Numbered from the stretch's first letter, positions 54,205 to 63,912 are shown. The stretch is 64,000 nucleotides of DNA from Chloroflexota bacterium (GCA_026707745.1 JAPOWG010000006.1:1-64000); one strand, 5' to 3'. Notes: a model not told the origin generated them from the letters alone. Made by a program: numbers and translations.

Positions 54205-55107
54205 GTGTTGACCGCAGATCAGCAACTGATCAATGAACATGCCATGAGCCGGAACCGATTTCTACGCCGCCTTGGCATAGTCGGGCTGTGGCTAAACCCG
54301 GTTTTTTCATATTTTTTCCTTTGGGCGCCTATCCTGGTTCTCGTGCTATTTTCCTTCAACCAGAGCCGGTCCGTGGCTTCGTTCAGCGGCTTCACCTTGA
54401 AATGGTACAGCAATATCCTCAACAACATGATGGGCGCGGAATCGGCGTTTTCGACCGAGCTACTGCTCAACGCCTTTCGCAACAGTCTCTTCGTCGGCAC
54501 GGTCGCCACCGCCATATCGACCGTGCTGGGGACGATGATCGCATTGAGCATGGCGCGCGGCAAATATAAGGGGAAAAGGCTCTTGGATGCCCTGCTCTTT
54601 TTCCCGGTGGTCATCCCAGAGATCACGCAAGCCATCTCTTTGGCTATTTTTTTCAAGGTCGTATTCGACTGGTTCGCGCTGATGAGCGGCGAGCGTATCT
54701 TCCCCGGTTTCCATACCATTGTTGCCGCTCATGTGACCTTCAACATATCGTACGTCGCGATCGTGGTGCGGGCGCGCCTGGCCGACATGGATCCTCAATT
54801 GGAAGAAGCCGCCAACGATCTGGGCGCCAACCCCTGGCAGACCTTTTGGCGCGTGACCTTCCCGTTGATCTTGCCAGGCGTCATCTCGGGCGCGCTGCTG
54901 GCCTTCACGCTGTCGCTCGATGACTTTGTCATCACTTTTTTCACCTCTGGGGTTGGCACTACGACGCTGCCGGTCTTCGTTTATGGGCTGCTCAAGCTGA
55001 CGGTGACGCCGGAAGTCAACGCGATATCGACAATCATGATGGTCTTGAGTACGCTCTTTATAGGTATATCGCTTACAATACAAGGGCGGGCTGTGCCCCG
55101 CGCCTGA
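54205..55107 (+). CDS. potC: Spermidine/putrescine ABC transporter permease (PotC type)
   Basis: A 300-residue permease with about six membrane segments. The EAA loop reads LEEAANDLGANPWQTFWRVTFP near residue 205, and LSLDDFVITFFTSG near 245 is typical of PotC. The GTG at 54205 has a GAGG site; an ATG at 54244 would give a shorter N-terminus nearer the usual length. It starts two bases after the potB stop, so translation is coupled. Confidence 0.92.
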   Translation: MLTADQQLINEHAMSRNRFLRRLGIVGLWLNPVFSYFFLWAPILVLVLFSFNQSRSVASFSGFTLKWYSNILNNMMGAESAFSTELLLNAFRNSLFVGTVATAISTVLGTMIALSMARGKYKGKRLLDALLFFPVVIPEITQAISLAIFFKVVFDWFALMSGERIFPGFHTIVAAHVTFNISYVAIVVRARLADMDPQLEEAANDLGANPWQTFWRVTFPLILPGVISGALLAFTLSLDDFVITFFTSGVGTTTLPVFVYGLLKLTVTPEVNAISTIMMVLSTLFIGISLTIQGRAVPRA

Positions 55108-55213
55108 TCGTTGTTCGCCGCGAGATGCCTTATCGGTATTTCACTGGCAAAGCCGGGGCGCGCCGCGCACCGAACATAATGTTTATCGTTTAGAGGATTC
55201 GGAGGAGAGACTC

Positions 55214-56299
55214 ATGAAGAAAATTGGATTCTTGCTCGTTGTACTGCTGCTTGCGCTGCCGATAGTCTATGCCGACAGCCATGAATACCAAGCCTGGACC
55301 TGCCCCGAAGGATTCGAAGGACAGACGCTTAGCATCTTCAACTGGTCGACATATATCGCCGAAGATACCGTCCCTAACTTCGAGGATGCTTGCGGCGTCA
55401 CCGTGAACTACGATATCTACGAGAGCAATGAAGACATGCTCGCACGCATCCGTCAGGGCAATCCGGGTTACGACCTGATCGTGCCCAGCGGCGGCACCGT
55501 CCAGCGGATGGCGGAGGAGGGCTTGCTCATCCCGCTGGATCTGGACCGGATACCCAACATGGCGAACGTCATCCCCAGCTTCCTCAATCCAGCCTTTGAT
55601 CCCGACAACAGTTATTCCCTTCCCTACCAATGGGGAACGCTGGGTATCGGCTATCGCACAGAAGCTTTCCCGGATGGCATCAGCTCTTGGGAACAAGTCT
55701 GGAACCACGATGGCAGCGTGGCCTGGATTGACGACCGCCAAGCCATGTTTGGCATTGCGCTGACCATTCTGGGTTATGATCCCAACTCTACTGATCCGGA
55801 CGAGATCAACGAAGCGCGCGATTATCTGATCGAGAACGGCGGCAATGTCGTCACTGTCGCCGGCGATGACGGACAAGTCCTGCTGGAGCGCGGCGAAGTG
55901 GATGTCGCCGTCGAATACAGCGGCGATATTTCGCAGATTATGTGGGACTGCGAATGCGACGATTACGCCTATGCCATTCCACAAGAAGCCGGCAACGTCT
56001 GGTTTGACAATATGGCCATCCCCGTTGACGCGCCCAATCCCGAACTGGCCATGGTCTTCATCGACTACATACTCGATGCCAAGGTCGGCGCCGACTTGAC
56101 CAACTACATCGCCTACGCCTCGCCCAACCAGGCATCCATCGACAGCGGCTTCATTGACGAGGAAATTTTGAACGATCCCAGCGTCTTCCCGCCGGAAGAA
56201 CAACTGGAGAATCTCTTCGCCATCATTGATGTGGGCGCCGAAGCGGAAGAGCTCTACAACAATGCCTGGGACGAACTGCTGATCTTCCTGGGTCAATAA
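55214..56299 (+). CDS. potD: Spermidine/putrescine-binding protein (PotD type)
   Basis: A 361-residue periplasmic-type binding protein with a signal peptide (residues 1-20, cut near VYA-DS). LSIFNWSTYIAEDTVPNFE near residue 38 and YDLIVPSGGTVQRMAEEG near 95 are PotD marks, and acidic residues of the polyamine pocket are plausible in YSGDISQIMWD. There is no lipobox Cys. A strong GGAGGAG ribosome site and the stem-loop after the stop suggest high expression relative to the permeases. Confidence 0.92.
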   Translation: MKKIGFLLVVLLLALPIVYADSHEYQAWTCPEGFEGQTLSIFNWSTYIAEDTVPNFEDACGVTVNYDIYESNEDMLARIRQGNPGYDLIVPSGGTVQRMAEEGLLIPLDLDRIPNMANVIPSFLNPAFDPDNSYSLPYQWGTLGIGYRTEAFPDGISSWEQVWNHDGSVAWIDDRQAMFGIALTILGYDPNSTDPDEINEARDYLIENGGNVVTVAGDDGQVLLERGEVDVAVEYSGDISQIMWDCECDDYAYAIPQEAGNVWFDNMAIPVDAPNPELAMVFIDYILDAKVGADLTNYIAYASPNQASIDSGFIDEEILNDPSVFPPEEQLENLFAIIDVGAEAEELYNNAWDELLIFLGQ

Positions 56300-56316
56300 G
56301 CGTCGAAACGCGCAGC

Positions 56317-56345
56317 GCAGGGGGACCAAAGGCGGGTTCCCCTGC
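56317..56345 (+). other. Intercistronic stem-loop between potD and potA
   Basis: GCAGGGGGACC (56317-56327) pairs with GGTTCCCCTGC (56335-56345), 11 bp with one G-U pair and a 7-base loop. Like the hairpin at 2630, it lies directly after the binding-protein gene and lacks a T-tract. It probably shields the potD part of the mRNA. Confidence 0.65.
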
Positions 56346-56370
56346 CTGCTCCTGCCCACAGGACCGTCGC

Positions 56371-57492
56371 ATGGCGACATACGATGTAGAATTGACAGAC
56401 ATCGTCAAAGATTTTGAGTCCGGCGGAGCGATCGTGCGCGCGGTCGACCACGTTAGCGTACAGATCGCGGACGGCGAGTTTTTCGCGCTGCTCGGCCCCA
56501 GCGGATGCGGCAAAACCACGACCCTGCGCTTGATAGCCGGATTCGAGCAGCCGACGGGGGGCCATATCCTGATCCGTGGCCGGGCCATGGAAGGCATCCC
56601 CGCTTACCATCGTCCAGTGAACACCGTTTTTCAGGACTACGCGCTCTTCCCCCATCTGACGGTCGAGCAGAACATCATGTTTGGCTTGCAAATGGAAGGC
56701 CTGAACAAGAAGGACGCGCGCAAGCGCGCCGAGGAAGCGCTGGAGATGGTGCGTTTGCCGGGGGTTGGCAAGCGCAAGCCGCATCAGCTATCGGGCGGTC
56801 AGCAGCAGCGGGTGGCGCTGGCCCGCGCATTGGTCAAGCAACCGGCGGTCCTGCTGCTGGATGAACCGCTCGGCGCGCTTGATCTGAAACTGCGCAAGAA
56901 TATGCAGTACGAACTCAAGGCGCTACAACGAGATCTAGGCATCACCTTCATTTATGTGACCCACGACCAGGAAGAAGCCATCACCATGGCCGATCGCATC
57001 GCTGTCATGAACGAGGGGGTGATGCTGCAAGTGGGCAGGCCCGAAGAGATTTACGAACGCCCGGGCACGCACTTCGTGGCAGATTTCATCGGCGAGACGA
57101 ACTTCATTCCAGCCACGCTTCTCGACCGCGATGCCGGGGGTCACGGCAGGGTTAAACTGCCGACAGGCGATGTCATCACCGCGCTATTGTCCGATGCCCT
57201 GGAAGCGGCAAGCGGCGCGGTGACCTTGACTCTGCGGCCCGAACGGATCGGCGTATCAGGGCAACTAATATCCGACGACTCCGAGGACAGCGACATAACC
57301 ACCCTCGATGCCATTTTAGTTGACAGCCAGTACATCGGCACGGATACCCGCTACACCCTGCGCATCGCCGAGGACACCGATCTGGTCGCGCGTATGCAGA
57401 ACGTAGACGGACAAGACAAGGCTTCGCTGGAAATCGGACAAGCCGTGAAAATCAGTTGGCGCCTGTCCAGCACCACCGTGCTCGACCGCTAA
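56371..57492 (+). CDS. potA: Polyamine ABC transporter ATP-binding protein (PotA type)
   Basis: A 373-residue ATPase. Walker A is GPSGCGKTTT near residue 45, the Q-loop FQDYALFPH near 88, signature LSGGQQQRVALARAL near 140, and Walker B LLLDEPLGALD near 165. The C-terminal third is a TOBE-type regulatory domain starting near 240 (IGETNFIPA). It powers the PotBC channel. The gene order with the ATPase last is less common than A-B-C-D but known. Confidence 0.94.
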   Translation: MATYDVELTDIVKDFESGGAIVRAVDHVSVQIADGEFFALLGPSGCGKTTTLRLIAGFEQPTGGHILIRGRAMEGIPAYHRPVNTVFQDYALFPHLTVEQNIMFGLQMEGLNKKDARKRAEEALEMVRLPGVGKRKPHQLSGGQQQRVALARALVKQPAVLLLDEPLGALDLKLRKNMQYELKALQRDLGITFIYVTHDQEEAITMADRIAVMNEGVMLQVGRPEEIYERPGTHFVADFIGETNFIPATLLDRDAGGHGRVKLPTGDVITALLSDALEAASGAVTLTLRPERIGVSGQLISDDSEDSDITTLDAILVDSQYIGTDTRYTLRIAEDTDLVARMQNVDGQDKASLEIGQAVKISWRLSSTTVLDR

Positions 57493-57581
57493 ACTTGGCC
57501 CCTCGCAATACCTCAGATAGCAAGGCATCTCACTTGATGTTAATATCGTAACAAGGAGATCTGTCCTTCGGTGATCCGGTA

Positions 57582-58799
57582 ATGATCGAATCAGCCCGCG
57601 TTAAATCTCGCGATTGCTCTTGCGAAAGCTGCGTCTGCCAGAAGCCGGTGGATGCCAAGACCGGCTTCGAGGTGTCTGACGAGTTTGAGCGCTTCAATCA
57701 AAAATACGATATGTTCAACCGAGCAGTCTGGGACGATACGGTTCGCTCGGAACGCTCGCAGAAGTTCTTCGAATCTTATTTCACCGATTTGGCGGAATTC
57801 CGCAAGGTAGAGGGTTTCCAACACCGCGACTACGCCCTGCGCAACGCTGCCTGGTATATCGCGGATTTCACAGCGGACCTGTTGGAGATCTCCGGGGACC
57901 GAAAGGAGGGCTTCCTCGATACCTACACCATGTTTCGCGAGGGCGCCACGCGCAAAATCGAAGGCAGCGCCGAGGAAAACACGGCCGAACTCAAGCGCGC
58001 CGGCAAGTTCCTGGGCGCGGATGCCATCGGCGTCTGCGACTATGACGAACGCTGGGTCTACACACACAATTACAGCCGCCAGAAACTGACCGACAAACCC
58101 ATGGACTTGCCGGAAGGCCTGTCAAGCGTGGTCGTGATCGTCAACGAAATGCACCACCAGACCATCAAGACCGTGCCATCCGCCTTGAGCGGCGCTGCCA
58201 CCGGACAGGGATACAGCCGCGATATCATCGCCGTGCTGTCGATCACACAATACATTCGCAATCTTGGATACCGGGCCGTCGCCAGTCTCAACGACACGGC
58301 ATTGTCTATCCCGCTGGCGGTTCAAGCGGGGCTGGGACAATACGGTCGGCATGGTCTGCTCATCACGCCGGAATTTGGCCCGCGGGTGCGGATAGCCAAG
58401 GTTTTCACGGATCTGCCCCTGAATGCCAACGAACCGATCGACTTCGGCGTGACCGAAACCTGCAATATCTGTCGGCGCTGTAGCGTCGCCTGCCCGGTCA
58501 AGGCGATCCCATTCGACGAGCCCGCCTTCATAAACGACAACATCTCACATATAAAGGGCGTCAGGAAGTGGACGATCGACGCCAAGAAATGCTTCAAGTT
58601 TTGGGCCAACCAAGGTACGGATTGTTCGATTTGCATCCGCGTCTGCCCGTACAACAAGGATTTCAGGGTGGCATTCAATCGTCTCCTGCGCTGGATGCTG
58701 AGCAATCGCTGGCGTCGTCTGGCGCTCTGGCTCGATAGCAAGCTCAAATACGGCCAGCGGCGCACTGCCGGCTGGTGGTGGCGCCAGCCCAGCGCATAA
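57582..58799 (+). CDS. Reductive-dehalogenase-like corrinoid/iron-sulfur protein (RdhA/QueG superfamily)
   Basis: A 405-residue soluble protein. The corrinoid-binding part has GADAIGVCDYDERWVY near residue 145 and AGLGQYGRHGLLITPEFGPRVR near 250, as in RdhA. Two 4Fe-4S sites follow: C294, C297, C300 and C304, then C337, C348, C351 and C355. RdhA proteins reduce halogenated compounds with cobalamin; QueG reduces epoxyqueuosine. The sequence is closer to RdhA, but it lacks the twin-arginine signal and the RdhB anchor, so it should be cytoplasmic, like NpRdhA-type enzymes. An extra CSCESCVC cluster (C12, C14, C17, C19) at the N-terminus is unusual. Substrate is unknown; the ATG has no good ribosome site. 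Confidence 0.8.
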   Translation: MIESARVKSRDCSCESCVCQKPVDAKTGFEVSDEFERFNQKYDMFNRAVWDDTVRSERSQKFFESYFTDLAEFRKVEGFQHRDYALRNAAWYIADFTADLLEISGDRKEGFLDTYTMFREGATRKIEGSAEENTAELKRAGKFLGADAIGVCDYDERWVYTHNYSRQKLTDKPMDLPEGLSSVVVIVNEMHHQTIKTVPSALSGAATGQGYSRDIIAVLSITQYIRNLGYRAVASLNDTALSIPLAVQAGLGQYGRHGLLITPEFGPRVRIAKVFTDLPLNANEPIDFGVTETCNICRRCSVACPVKAIPFDEPAFINDNISHIKGVRKWTIDAKKCFKFWANQGTDCSICIRVCPYNKDFRVAFNRLLRWMLSNRWRRLALWLDSKLKYGQRRTAGWWWRQPSA

Positions 58800-58822
58800 G
58801 GCAAAATGCTGACCACGAATTG

Positions 58823-59155
58823 ATGAATGAGATGATTGCCAAGGCCGAAACGATTCTCCTTTACCGGATGCGCGATGCGTATGTCAGCGGGAATCAGTCC
58901 GCGCTTTTGCGCGCCTTTTACGGTCTGGCCCGGACATATTGGGCGGATGGCCTCGCTGACGCCGCGGCGGAAAATCTGGCTTTCATTTTGCTGCAAGATA
59001 ATCTGCCTCTCGACCTGCAGGAATCGGCGGAAGAGCTTTTAGCGGACATTGAAAGCCGAATCTGTCCGCGGGTAATCCTCGATGCTCGAACATTCGCGGC
59101 AGAGATGGACCTGCAAAGCATGGTGGAGTATCTGCTCGAGGACAACGTGAACTAA
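58823..59155 (+). CDS. Small helical protein, unknown function
   Basis: About 110 residues, mostly alpha-helical by composition, with a pattern like a single tetratricopeptide-type hairpin pair (SGNQSALLRAFYGLARTYWA, DAAAENLAFILLQDNLP). No family was recognised. It follows the dehalogenase-like gene by 23 bases and may be co-transcribed. The start is uncertain: a GTG at 58775 would overlap the preceding gene. Codon choice matches the surrounding genes, supporting a real gene. Confidence 0.5.
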   Translation: MNEMIAKAETILLYRMRDAYVSGNQSALLRAFYGLARTYWADGLADAAAENLAFILLQDNLPLDLQESAEELLADIESRICPRVILDARTFAAEMDLQSMVEYLLEDNVN

Positions 59156-59258
59156 GGCGCTGCCCGTGTCAATACCGGGCACATCATTTCGCTTGACCCG
59201 CAATTGCTCCCTCTGCTAACCTGACTCAAGTTAGACGATACGAATTAGAGCCTGCGCA

Positions 59259-59702
59259 TTGAAACAGACTCCAGCCTGGTTTCATCATCGGCTCTTGCGC
59301 TGGATGTCGGCAATTGTCTGGTCCACCTGGATCACCATATTGCTGATACAGCCGGAAGCCGATCCCATCATCAATCTGGGCCTCCCCACAGGGCCGCAGA
59401 CTTTCCTGCGCGAACTGTTTTTCACCTGCGCGCATTTGCTGGCATTTGCGATAACTTGCGCTTTATGGCAGTGGGCTTTGTCCGCTTCAATGCGAATCCG
59501 CGCAAGCATTGTGTTCGCGTGTATTATCGCGCTATGCCTGGGCGGGTGCACCGAGTTCCTGCAAACGCTGTCCCCGGATCGTTATCCCTCCTGGACCGAT
59601 CTGCTCGCCAATTGCTATGGATCGCTGCTGGCGGCCTGGTTCATATGGCGACGAACAGCGGATCATCGGCATGACGACGGCGAACAGACGCGATCCCCTT
59701 GA
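59259..59702 (+). CDS. VanZ-like membrane protein
   Basis: A 147-residue protein with about four membrane segments and the VanZ core GGCTEFLQTLSPDRYPSWTD near residue 93, followed by LLANCYGSLLAAW. VanZ gives low-level teicoplanin resistance in some bacteria, but most chromosomal members have no known role. The start is a TTG at 59259. It lies about 100 bases after the small helical protein. Confidence 0.8.
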   Translation: MKQTPAWFHHRLLRWMSAIVWSTWITILLIQPEADPIINLGLPTGPQTFLRELFFTCAHLLAFAITCALWQWALSASMRIRASIVFACIIALCLGGCTEFLQTLSPDRYPSWTDLLANCYGSLLAAWFIWRRTADHRHDDGEQTRSP

Positions 59703-59789
59703 ATACTGCGCTTGCCTTCGGCCTGATTGAGCGAAGCGCGCATCCCGTGATAAGATGGAGTTGTGAAGCATTTGGGGGGGAACTGTGCC

Positions 59790-61526
59790 ATGAAGAAGAT
59801 GCTATTGCTCTTCCTGTTGGCGCTTGTCGCCACGGGCAGCCACATCGCCAGGTCGCAATCATCCAATCCCGACATCTACACCTACCAGAATGGCGATCTC
59901 TGGAAATACAGCCTGCACGCAAATACGGCTATGCCTCTCACCGGATCAGGCTTTAATGGCGGTCCGGTCCTTTCGCCCGACGGGCGCTCGCTCGCCTTCC
60001 TGGAAGCAGCGCCTTCATTTGTGGCGGACTTCAACGGGGGCGTCGCCAGCCAGACAGCCGGCACGCCGCCCGCGGATATTTGGATCCTGGATATTGCTGG
60101 TCAGAACCTGACAAAAATTGCCGACCAGAGCCGCGCCAGTCGCGCCGGCTTTCTGCGTTCGATACCGGCCTGGTCGCCCGACAGCCACAAACTGGCATGG
60201 CTGGAAATCGACCCCCTGGTCCAAACACTGGAGGGGGCGTCCCTGCAAGTCTACAGCCTCGACACGGGCGCGACCGCCAGCCTCGCCGGCGATGTCAATC
60301 TCGGTTACCAGGAAAGCAACATCCGCGTCCCCGGTCTGCGCTGGGGCGCGGGAGGTATCGCGCGCATGCTCTTTGTATTCCTGTACGGGAATCAAAGCCC
60401 GTTTTTGTTCCTGGAGGTATACAATCCGAGCAACGGCACGCGAAGGCAGTTCAACCTGGAACTGGCGCCCGACAAATCCAACCTGGCAAGTGATTTCATG
60501 TGGGCTGATCACCTTGGGCAAGATGTCATATTGCTGCGGATAGGGGACTATTGGGAAGTACTGAACCCACTGGATGGATCGCGTTCTCGCCTGACCGACG
60601 CGCCCCGTCTGAAAAACCGATTCATCAGGGGCGCGTTGGAGTTGATTCCGACGGCTGTTTCGAATCAACGCGGCGGCTGGGAAATTCACTGGCGGGCTGT
60701 GACCGGGGGCCACCTCTACGATACCGGCTACATCAGCCGAGACGTCGACGTCAATCGCCAGCCAGCGCTTTCAAGCGACGGATCGCAGATGGCTTGGCAC
60801 AATGGAGAACGAGTTAGCACCTGGCACTTGGGTATGTTGACGGAGGCCAGAGCCATAGCCAGCGATGCCGTCACCTACAATGCCTTCCCGATACCAGGAC
60901 CTGTTAGCCTGGTGTGGGCGCCGATGGAGTGGGTCACCACAGGAGCCGTAGCAGCGATACAAGCCGCGCCGGCATCCGAACCCAGGCCGGGCATCTGCGC
61001 GCTGGCGCCGCAACTGAGTCCGGGCCAGCAAGCGGTCGTCAGCCCGGGTTTGGCAAACAGAGTCCGCAGAGCAGCCAGCCTCAATGCCGAGGTAGTTGGC
61101 AGGATACAAGCCGGCGAGGTCGTCACTGTCATTCAGGGTCCGGTCTGCGCCGGCGGATACTATTGGTATTCGGTCCAAGGCGCGGACCTTTCCGGCTGGA
61201 CGGTCGAAGGCATCGACGGCGACTATTGGCTGCTCTACCACATCGACTGTTCCAACAGCCCGCCAATTCGTCTGGGCAAGGGCATGATCGCTGCGGTTTC
61301 GGCGGGAGAAGCGAACAATATCCGCGATGGCGCAGGTACCCAGGGCACCGCCATCCTGGGCAGGATGCCCGCCGAGACAAATTTCCTCATCACCGGTTAT
61401 CCGGAGTGCGACGCCGAAGGCAGGCGCTGGTATCCCATCCAGTACAATCAGGTTGAGGGATGGACAGCCGCGGGACAAGACGCCGAATACTGGATTGAGC
61501 CGGCGCCAAGCCAAGCGACTGGTTAG
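59790..61526 (+). CDS. Secreted TolB-like propeller protein with two SH3 domains
   Basis: A 578-residue protein with a signal peptide (residues 1-22). Residues about 25-380 hold PD40-type blade motifs (GPVLSPDGRSLAFLE, PAWSPDSHKLAWLE and others), as in TolB. Two bacterial SH3 domains follow near residues 430-490 (NRVRRAASLNAEVVGRIQAG) and 505-565 (NNIRDGAGTQGTAILGRM). SH3 units of this kind usually bind cell wall or target proteins. It may be a surface-bound scaffold. A G-rich ribosome site precedes the ATG at 59790. Confidence 0.8.
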   Translation: MKKMLLLFLLALVATGSHIARSQSSNPDIYTYQNGDLWKYSLHANTAMPLTGSGFNGGPVLSPDGRSLAFLEAAPSFVADFNGGVASQTAGTPPADIWILDIAGQNLTKIADQSRASRAGFLRSIPAWSPDSHKLAWLEIDPLVQTLEGASLQVYSLDTGATASLAGDVNLGYQESNIRVPGLRWGAGGIARMLFVFLYGNQSPFLFLEVYNPSNGTRRQFNLELAPDKSNLASDFMWADHLGQDVILLRIGDYWEVLNPLDGSRSRLTDAPRLKNRFIRGALELIPTAVSNQRGGWEIHWRAVTGGHLYDTGYISRDVDVNRQPALSSDGSQMAWHNGERVSTWHLGMLTEARAIASDAVTYNAFPIPGPVSLVWAPMEWVTTGAVAAIQAAPASEPRPGICALAPQLSPGQQAVVSPGLANRVRRAASLNAEVVGRIQAGEVVTVIQGPVCAGGYYWYSVQGADLSGWTVEGIDGDYWLLYHIDCSNSPPIRLGKGMIAAVSAGEANNIRDGAGTQGTAILGRMPAETNFLITGYPECDAEGRRWYPIQYNQVEGWTAAGQDAEYWIEPAPSQATG

Positions 61527-61558
61527 GGTGTTCAACTAGGAATCGGCCCGGTCGCGGC

Positions 61559-62194
61559 TTAGTCGGGCTGGAAATCTGGATTTTCCCAGACGATTAGAGT
61601 CGCCCAATTGTCCGAAGCGGTGTCTTCAATGTAACCTTCCAGCAATCCGCGTACGACAAAGCCTCGGCCCAACTGGAACGATAGCGTGCTATCGCGCAAT
61701 TCGCCCGCTACTACGCGATCAACGTATTGCTGTACAGTGATACGATCCTTGTATGCGGCGAAATCGGGAATTAAGCCCCCGGCGACGATGCCCCTGCGGT
61801 TAAGCCTTTGTACGATCTCTTTGCGCGCCGCGTACAAGCTGGAGCCGATCCCGCGCCTGCGATATTCAGGATGAACGCTGATATCGCCGCCGTAATACCA
61901 ATCGCCCAAGGGATCATGATGGCTGTAGCTGCCGCCATCGATAATCTCCTGGAAACTGTGCTGGGCATGGTCGAAGTCGAAATCAGTCAGGAATCCCGAA
62001 CCCAAGCCCACTACGCGGTCGCCGGCCAGCGCCACAAAATTGCCTTCGGGAAAGAGGCGGCAGTGCTTGAGAAAATGCGCTTCGGACATCAGCTCGCCAG
62101 CCGCGAGCGTGGGAAAGCAATCTCGTTGGAGTTGTTCCAGCGCTTTGGCATAATTTGGCTTGATCGTGTCGATCCTGATCGGGTCGTCCGGCAT
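61559..62194 (-). CDS. GNAT-family N-acetyltransferase
   Basis: A 211-residue paralogue of the GNAT at 52518. The acetyl-CoA site is HPEYRRRGIGSSLYAARKE near residue 118, and the last residues again include LIVWENPDF. The acceptor is unknown. It converges with the TolB/SH3 gene (32 bases between stops) and stands alone. Its upstream side is an 812-base gap. Confidence 0.85.
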   Translation of the reverse strand: MPDDPIRIDTIKPNYAKALEQLQRDCFPTLAAGELMSEAHFLKHCRLFPEGNFVALAGDRVVGLGSGFLTDFDFDHAQHSFQEIIDGGSYSHHDPLGDWYYGGDISVHPEYRRRGIGSSLYAARKEIVQRLNRRGIVAGGLIPDFAAYKDRITVQQYVDRVVAGELRDSTLSFQLGRGFVVRGLLEGYIEDTASDNWATLIVWENPDFQPD

Positions 62195-62639
62195 CAGATC
62201 ATACCATCACTATTCGTCGAGCCAAGAACATGGGCTAGTGTAGACTTGCATCTGCGCTATCGTCAACGCTTTTAGCCTCCGTCAGGCAGGGCAATCGCAT
62301 CAAATTTTTTTCACGGCCGAGCACACCGAGGGTCGCGTAGACACTGACCGTCAGCGCCGAGTTTAGGACCGTTTGTCGACTTTCCCTCTAATTCCGTCAC
62401 CTGAATACGGCAAAGTCGCCAGCGAAATTTCACCTCTTTTAATGGACCGCGATTCGCGCTAGCCGAGCAAGAATATTACTTTCTGCGAGCGCGATAGCCC
62501 AAATCCGCTCTTACGCGCCCAGCGGCTGTGGCAAATCCCCCCAAAACGCGACCATTTAGTCGCCACCCGCGCCCCAATCTGCGCTACCCTACATAAAACG
62601 CGCCTTAACAACCGAATCAGCCCGGCTGCAGGACGGACG
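62195..62639. other. Non-coding stretch upstream of the long repeat
   Basis: No gene, RNA or clear terminator was recognised here. A segment near 62333 (GCGTAGACACTGACCG) resembles the inverse of one at 36105-36118, suggesting another short dispersed repeat. A T7 run occurs near 62303. Base composition is a little more AT-rich than in the genes. Confidence 0.5.
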
Positions 62640-62910
62640 CCAGATTGCCAAACTGCCGAAAAAACTTTTTCCCCGGCAATTGCCGCGGCGGCAACCTTTG
62701 ACTTCCGGAGCTTGACTTCTGGGACTGTACGGGGAAATCTTGGAAGCGCCTCGCGCCTTCACGAAACCCGCCGGCCTCATGATCCCCGAAGACGGGCAAC
62801 CTGCGCATTCAGAATTGGTGTCCTCGGCGCCCTCGGTGCTTAATAGTCAGGCCAATTTCCTACCATGTCAGTCGCCTCATTTTGATGCAATTGCCCTGTC
62901 CCAGTCAGTG
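62640..62910. repeat. Long dispersed intergenic repeat, copy B
   Basis: Direct copy of 1-270, with the same CGGCAATTGCCG palindrome, the ACGAAACCCGCCGGCCTCA block and the GTCAGTCGCCTCATTTTGA block near the right end. The two copies are about 62.6 kb apart. Homology ends near the CAGTGA at about 62907, some 100 bases before the pdxS ATG. Confidence 0.85.
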
Positions 62911-63006
62911 ATCCAATGGGCTGAATGGACTGCAATGGACATAGGATTCTGGCGTCGCATCACGTAGGATATGGCAGGAATCGATTCAGTAAAGTGAGGC
63001 ACCAGT

Positions 63007-63912
63007 ATGCCAACAAACGGATACCAGCAGAATGGGAGCGAGAGAGGCACGGACAAGGTCAAGCGCGGCTTGGCGCAGATGCTCAAGGGCGGCGTCATTA
63101 TGGACGTCGTAACCCCGGAACAAGCCAGGATCGCCGAAGATGCCGGCGCCTGCGCTGTCATGGCTTTGGAGCGCGTGCCTGCCGATATCCGCGCCCAAGG
63201 CGGCGTCGCGCGTATGAGCGACCCCGATATGATCGAAGGCATCATCAATGCCGTCAGCATCCCGGTCATGGCGAAAGTCCGTATCGGACACTTCGTCGAA
63301 GCGCAGATCCTGGAAGCGCTTGGCGTGGATTACATCGACGAGAGCGAAGTGCTAACCCCGGCTGATGAAGAACACCACATCAACAAATGGCAATTCACTA
63401 TTCCCTTCGTTTGTGGCTGCAGGAACCTGGGCGAAGCATTGCGTCGGATAAACGAAGGCGCCGCCATGATGCGCACCAAAGGCGAGGCGGGCACTGGCGA
63501 TGTGGTCGAAGCTGTGCGCCACGCGCGTTCGGTCAATGGGGAGATCCGCCGCGTCAGCTGTATGGACGAAGACGAAATGTACAGCTACGCCAAGGATATT
63601 CGCGCGCCCTTCCACCTGGTCAAAGAGACCGCCGAGCTGGGACGGCTGCCGGTCGTCAACTTCGCCGCCGGCGGCGTCGCAACACCCGCCGATGCCGCGC
63701 TTATGATGCAGCTCGGCGTCGATGGCGTTTTTGTAGGCAGCGGCATCTTCAAGAGCGGCAATCCGGAAAAACGAGCCAGGGCGATCGTCAAAGCCGTCAC
63801 CCATTTCGAAGACGCTGAAATTCTGGCGGATGTCAGCCGTAATCTCGGCGAGGCCATGGTCGGGATCAACGTGACCCCCGAGGAAGTTATCCTGGGCAAA
63901 CGCGGCTGGTAA
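63007..63912 (+). CDS. pdxS: Pyridoxal 5'-phosphate synthase, lyase subunit
   Basis: A 301-residue TIM-barrel enzyme that makes the vitamin B6 cofactor from ribose 5-phosphate, glyceraldehyde 3-phosphate and ammonia. The active lysines are in [10 protein letters not shown] near residue 96 and RTKGEAGTG near 165; [12 protein letters not shown] and [13 protein letters not shown] are other near-invariant blocks. The glutaminase partner pdxT is not in the remaining 88 bases; it may follow outside the window or lie elsewhere. A GAGG site precedes the ATG. Confidence 0.97.
   Translation: MPTNGYQQNGSERGTDKVKRGLAQMLKGGVIMDVVTPEQARIAEDAGACAVMALERVPADIRAQGGVARMSDPDMIEGIINAVSIPVMAKVRIGHFVEAQILEALGVDYIDESEVLTPADEEHHINKWQFTIPFVCGCRNLGEALRRINEGAAMMRTKGEAGTGDVVEAVRHARSVNGEIRRVSCMDEDEMYSYAKDIRAPFHLVKETAELGRLPVVNFAAGGVATPADAALMMQLGVDGVFVGSGIFKSGNPEKRARAIVKAVTHFEDAEILADVSRNLGEAMVGINVTPEEVILGKRGW

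Noticed and set aside
55190..56380. 396-codon minus-strand frame opposite potD
   Set aside because: Antisense to a complete PotD-like gene with signal peptide; no independent evidence.
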